This document shows positions 5,337 to 5,417 of a stretch of DNA of 5,417 nt, piece by piece. The notes beneath the pieces are model-generated. The model searched no databases. It saw only the letters and a program-made list of their open reading frames with translations, and was not told where the DNA came from. Both the position numbers and the translations under genes were made by a program. Source of the DNA: Thermoplasmatales archaeon (lineage in GTDB: Archaea; Thermoplasmatota; E2; UBA202; DSCA01); assembly GCA_011049295.1 (NCBI GenBank), contig DSCA01000036.1, positions 1 to 5,417 of the forward strand. The letters are read 5' to 3'. Position 1 is the stretch's first letter, and every line of letters begins with the position of its first letter.

Positions 5337-5417
5337 ATGGGTGACTGGACTCGCTACTTCCAGGTCGTCTACAGACAGCATTTCCCGCGATTAAATACGC
5401 CGGAGGCATCGCTGGAG
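5337..5417 (+). CDS. possible N-terminus of an unidentified gene, cut by the window end
   Basis: From the ATG at 5337 the frame stays open to the last base, giving 27 residues beginning MGDWTRYFQVVYRQHF. Most third positions are G or C, as in the neighbouring genes. A TATA-like ATAAACTATAAG lies at 5289-5300, about 40 nt upstream, and an in-frame TTG at 5328 has GAGG 7 nt before it, so the start is uncertain. I do not recognise a family. A competing reading is that this stretch is non-coding and ends in the promoter of a gene just beyond the window, because ATTAAATACG at 5390-5399 duplicates the promoter motif of the membrane kinase gene. Confidence 0.35.
   Translation, partial: MGDWTRYFQVVYRQHFPRLNTPEASLE
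5390..5399 (+). promoter_or_regulatory. second copy of the 10-mer ATTAAATACG, possible TATA element
   Basis: The 10 bases are identical to 3950-3959, the TATA element of the membrane kinase gene. By the same spacing (30 nt from motif start to ATG) a gene would begin near 5420, just outside the window. GGAGG at 5402-5406 follows, much as AGGAG follows the first copy. If the frame at 5337 is coding, this match is coincidental. Confidence 0.3.

Noticed and set aside
4489..5409. 306-codon open frame on the - strand opposite the P-loop kinase
   Set aside because: It lacks domain motifs and a promoter, spans the terminator-like hairpin and the gap, and shadows a gene with a clear P-loop.
1..5417. 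CRISPR array, insertion sequence, tRNA or rRNA
   Set aside because: No spaced direct repeats, transposase motifs, terminal inverted repeats, tRNA cloverleaf arms or rRNA-like stretches were seen on either strand.

Overview
The window looks archaeal, probably euryarchaeal. The main reason is a UbiA-family prenyltransferase of the digeranylgeranylglyceryl phosphate (DGGGP) synthase type, which builds archaeal ether lipids. A membrane polyprenol (dolichol/phytol-type) kinase supports this. So do AT-rich TATA-like boxes centred about 25 nt before three start codons, with little convincing Shine-Dalgarno sequence, which is the pattern of leaderless archaeal transcripts. Base composition is GC-rich, roughly 60% by eye. 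The pairing of secreted C25 (gingipain-like) and papain-like peptidases recalls uncultured protein-degrading Thermoplasmatota, but that lineage guess is an inference and no taxonomic marker is present. TAG is the apparent stop in four of the six complete gene ends, so there is no sign that TAG has been reassigned.

Layout. (1) 1-420 (+): the C-terminal part of a C25-type cysteine peptidase, cut by the window edge. (2) 417-1118 (-): a FAHD1-like fumarylacetoacetate hydrolase-family enzyme, tail to tail with the peptidase; the two stop codons share one CTAG palindrome. (3) 1213-2076 (+): DGGGP synthase, divergent from the FAH gene across a short AT-rich promoter region. (4) 2145-3830 (-): a secreted papain-fold (C1) peptidase with a lectin-like domain and a C-terminal beta-sandwich. 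(5) 3980-4642 (+): a polyprenol/phytol/dolichol kinase-family membrane protein, divergent from the C1 peptidase. (6) 4645-5217 (+): a thymidylate-kinase-fold P-loop kinase with altered catalytic motifs, starting 2 nt after the membrane kinase ends. (7) 5218-5417: a probable terminator hairpin, then either the start of another gene at 5337 or the promoter of a gene just beyond the window.

Two themes alternate. One is isoprenoid/ether-lipid metabolism: DGGGP synthase, the polyprenol kinase and its tightly coupled P-loop kinase. The other is extracellular protein breakdown: the C25 and C1 peptidases, both apparently exported. The most interesting object is the kinase pair at 3980-5217. The second protein resembles thymidylate kinase but lacks several of its signature residues and appears translationally coupled to an isoprenoid-alcohol kinase. 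It may therefore act on something other than dTMP, for example an isoprenoid monophosphate. That is a hypothesis, not a demonstrated function.
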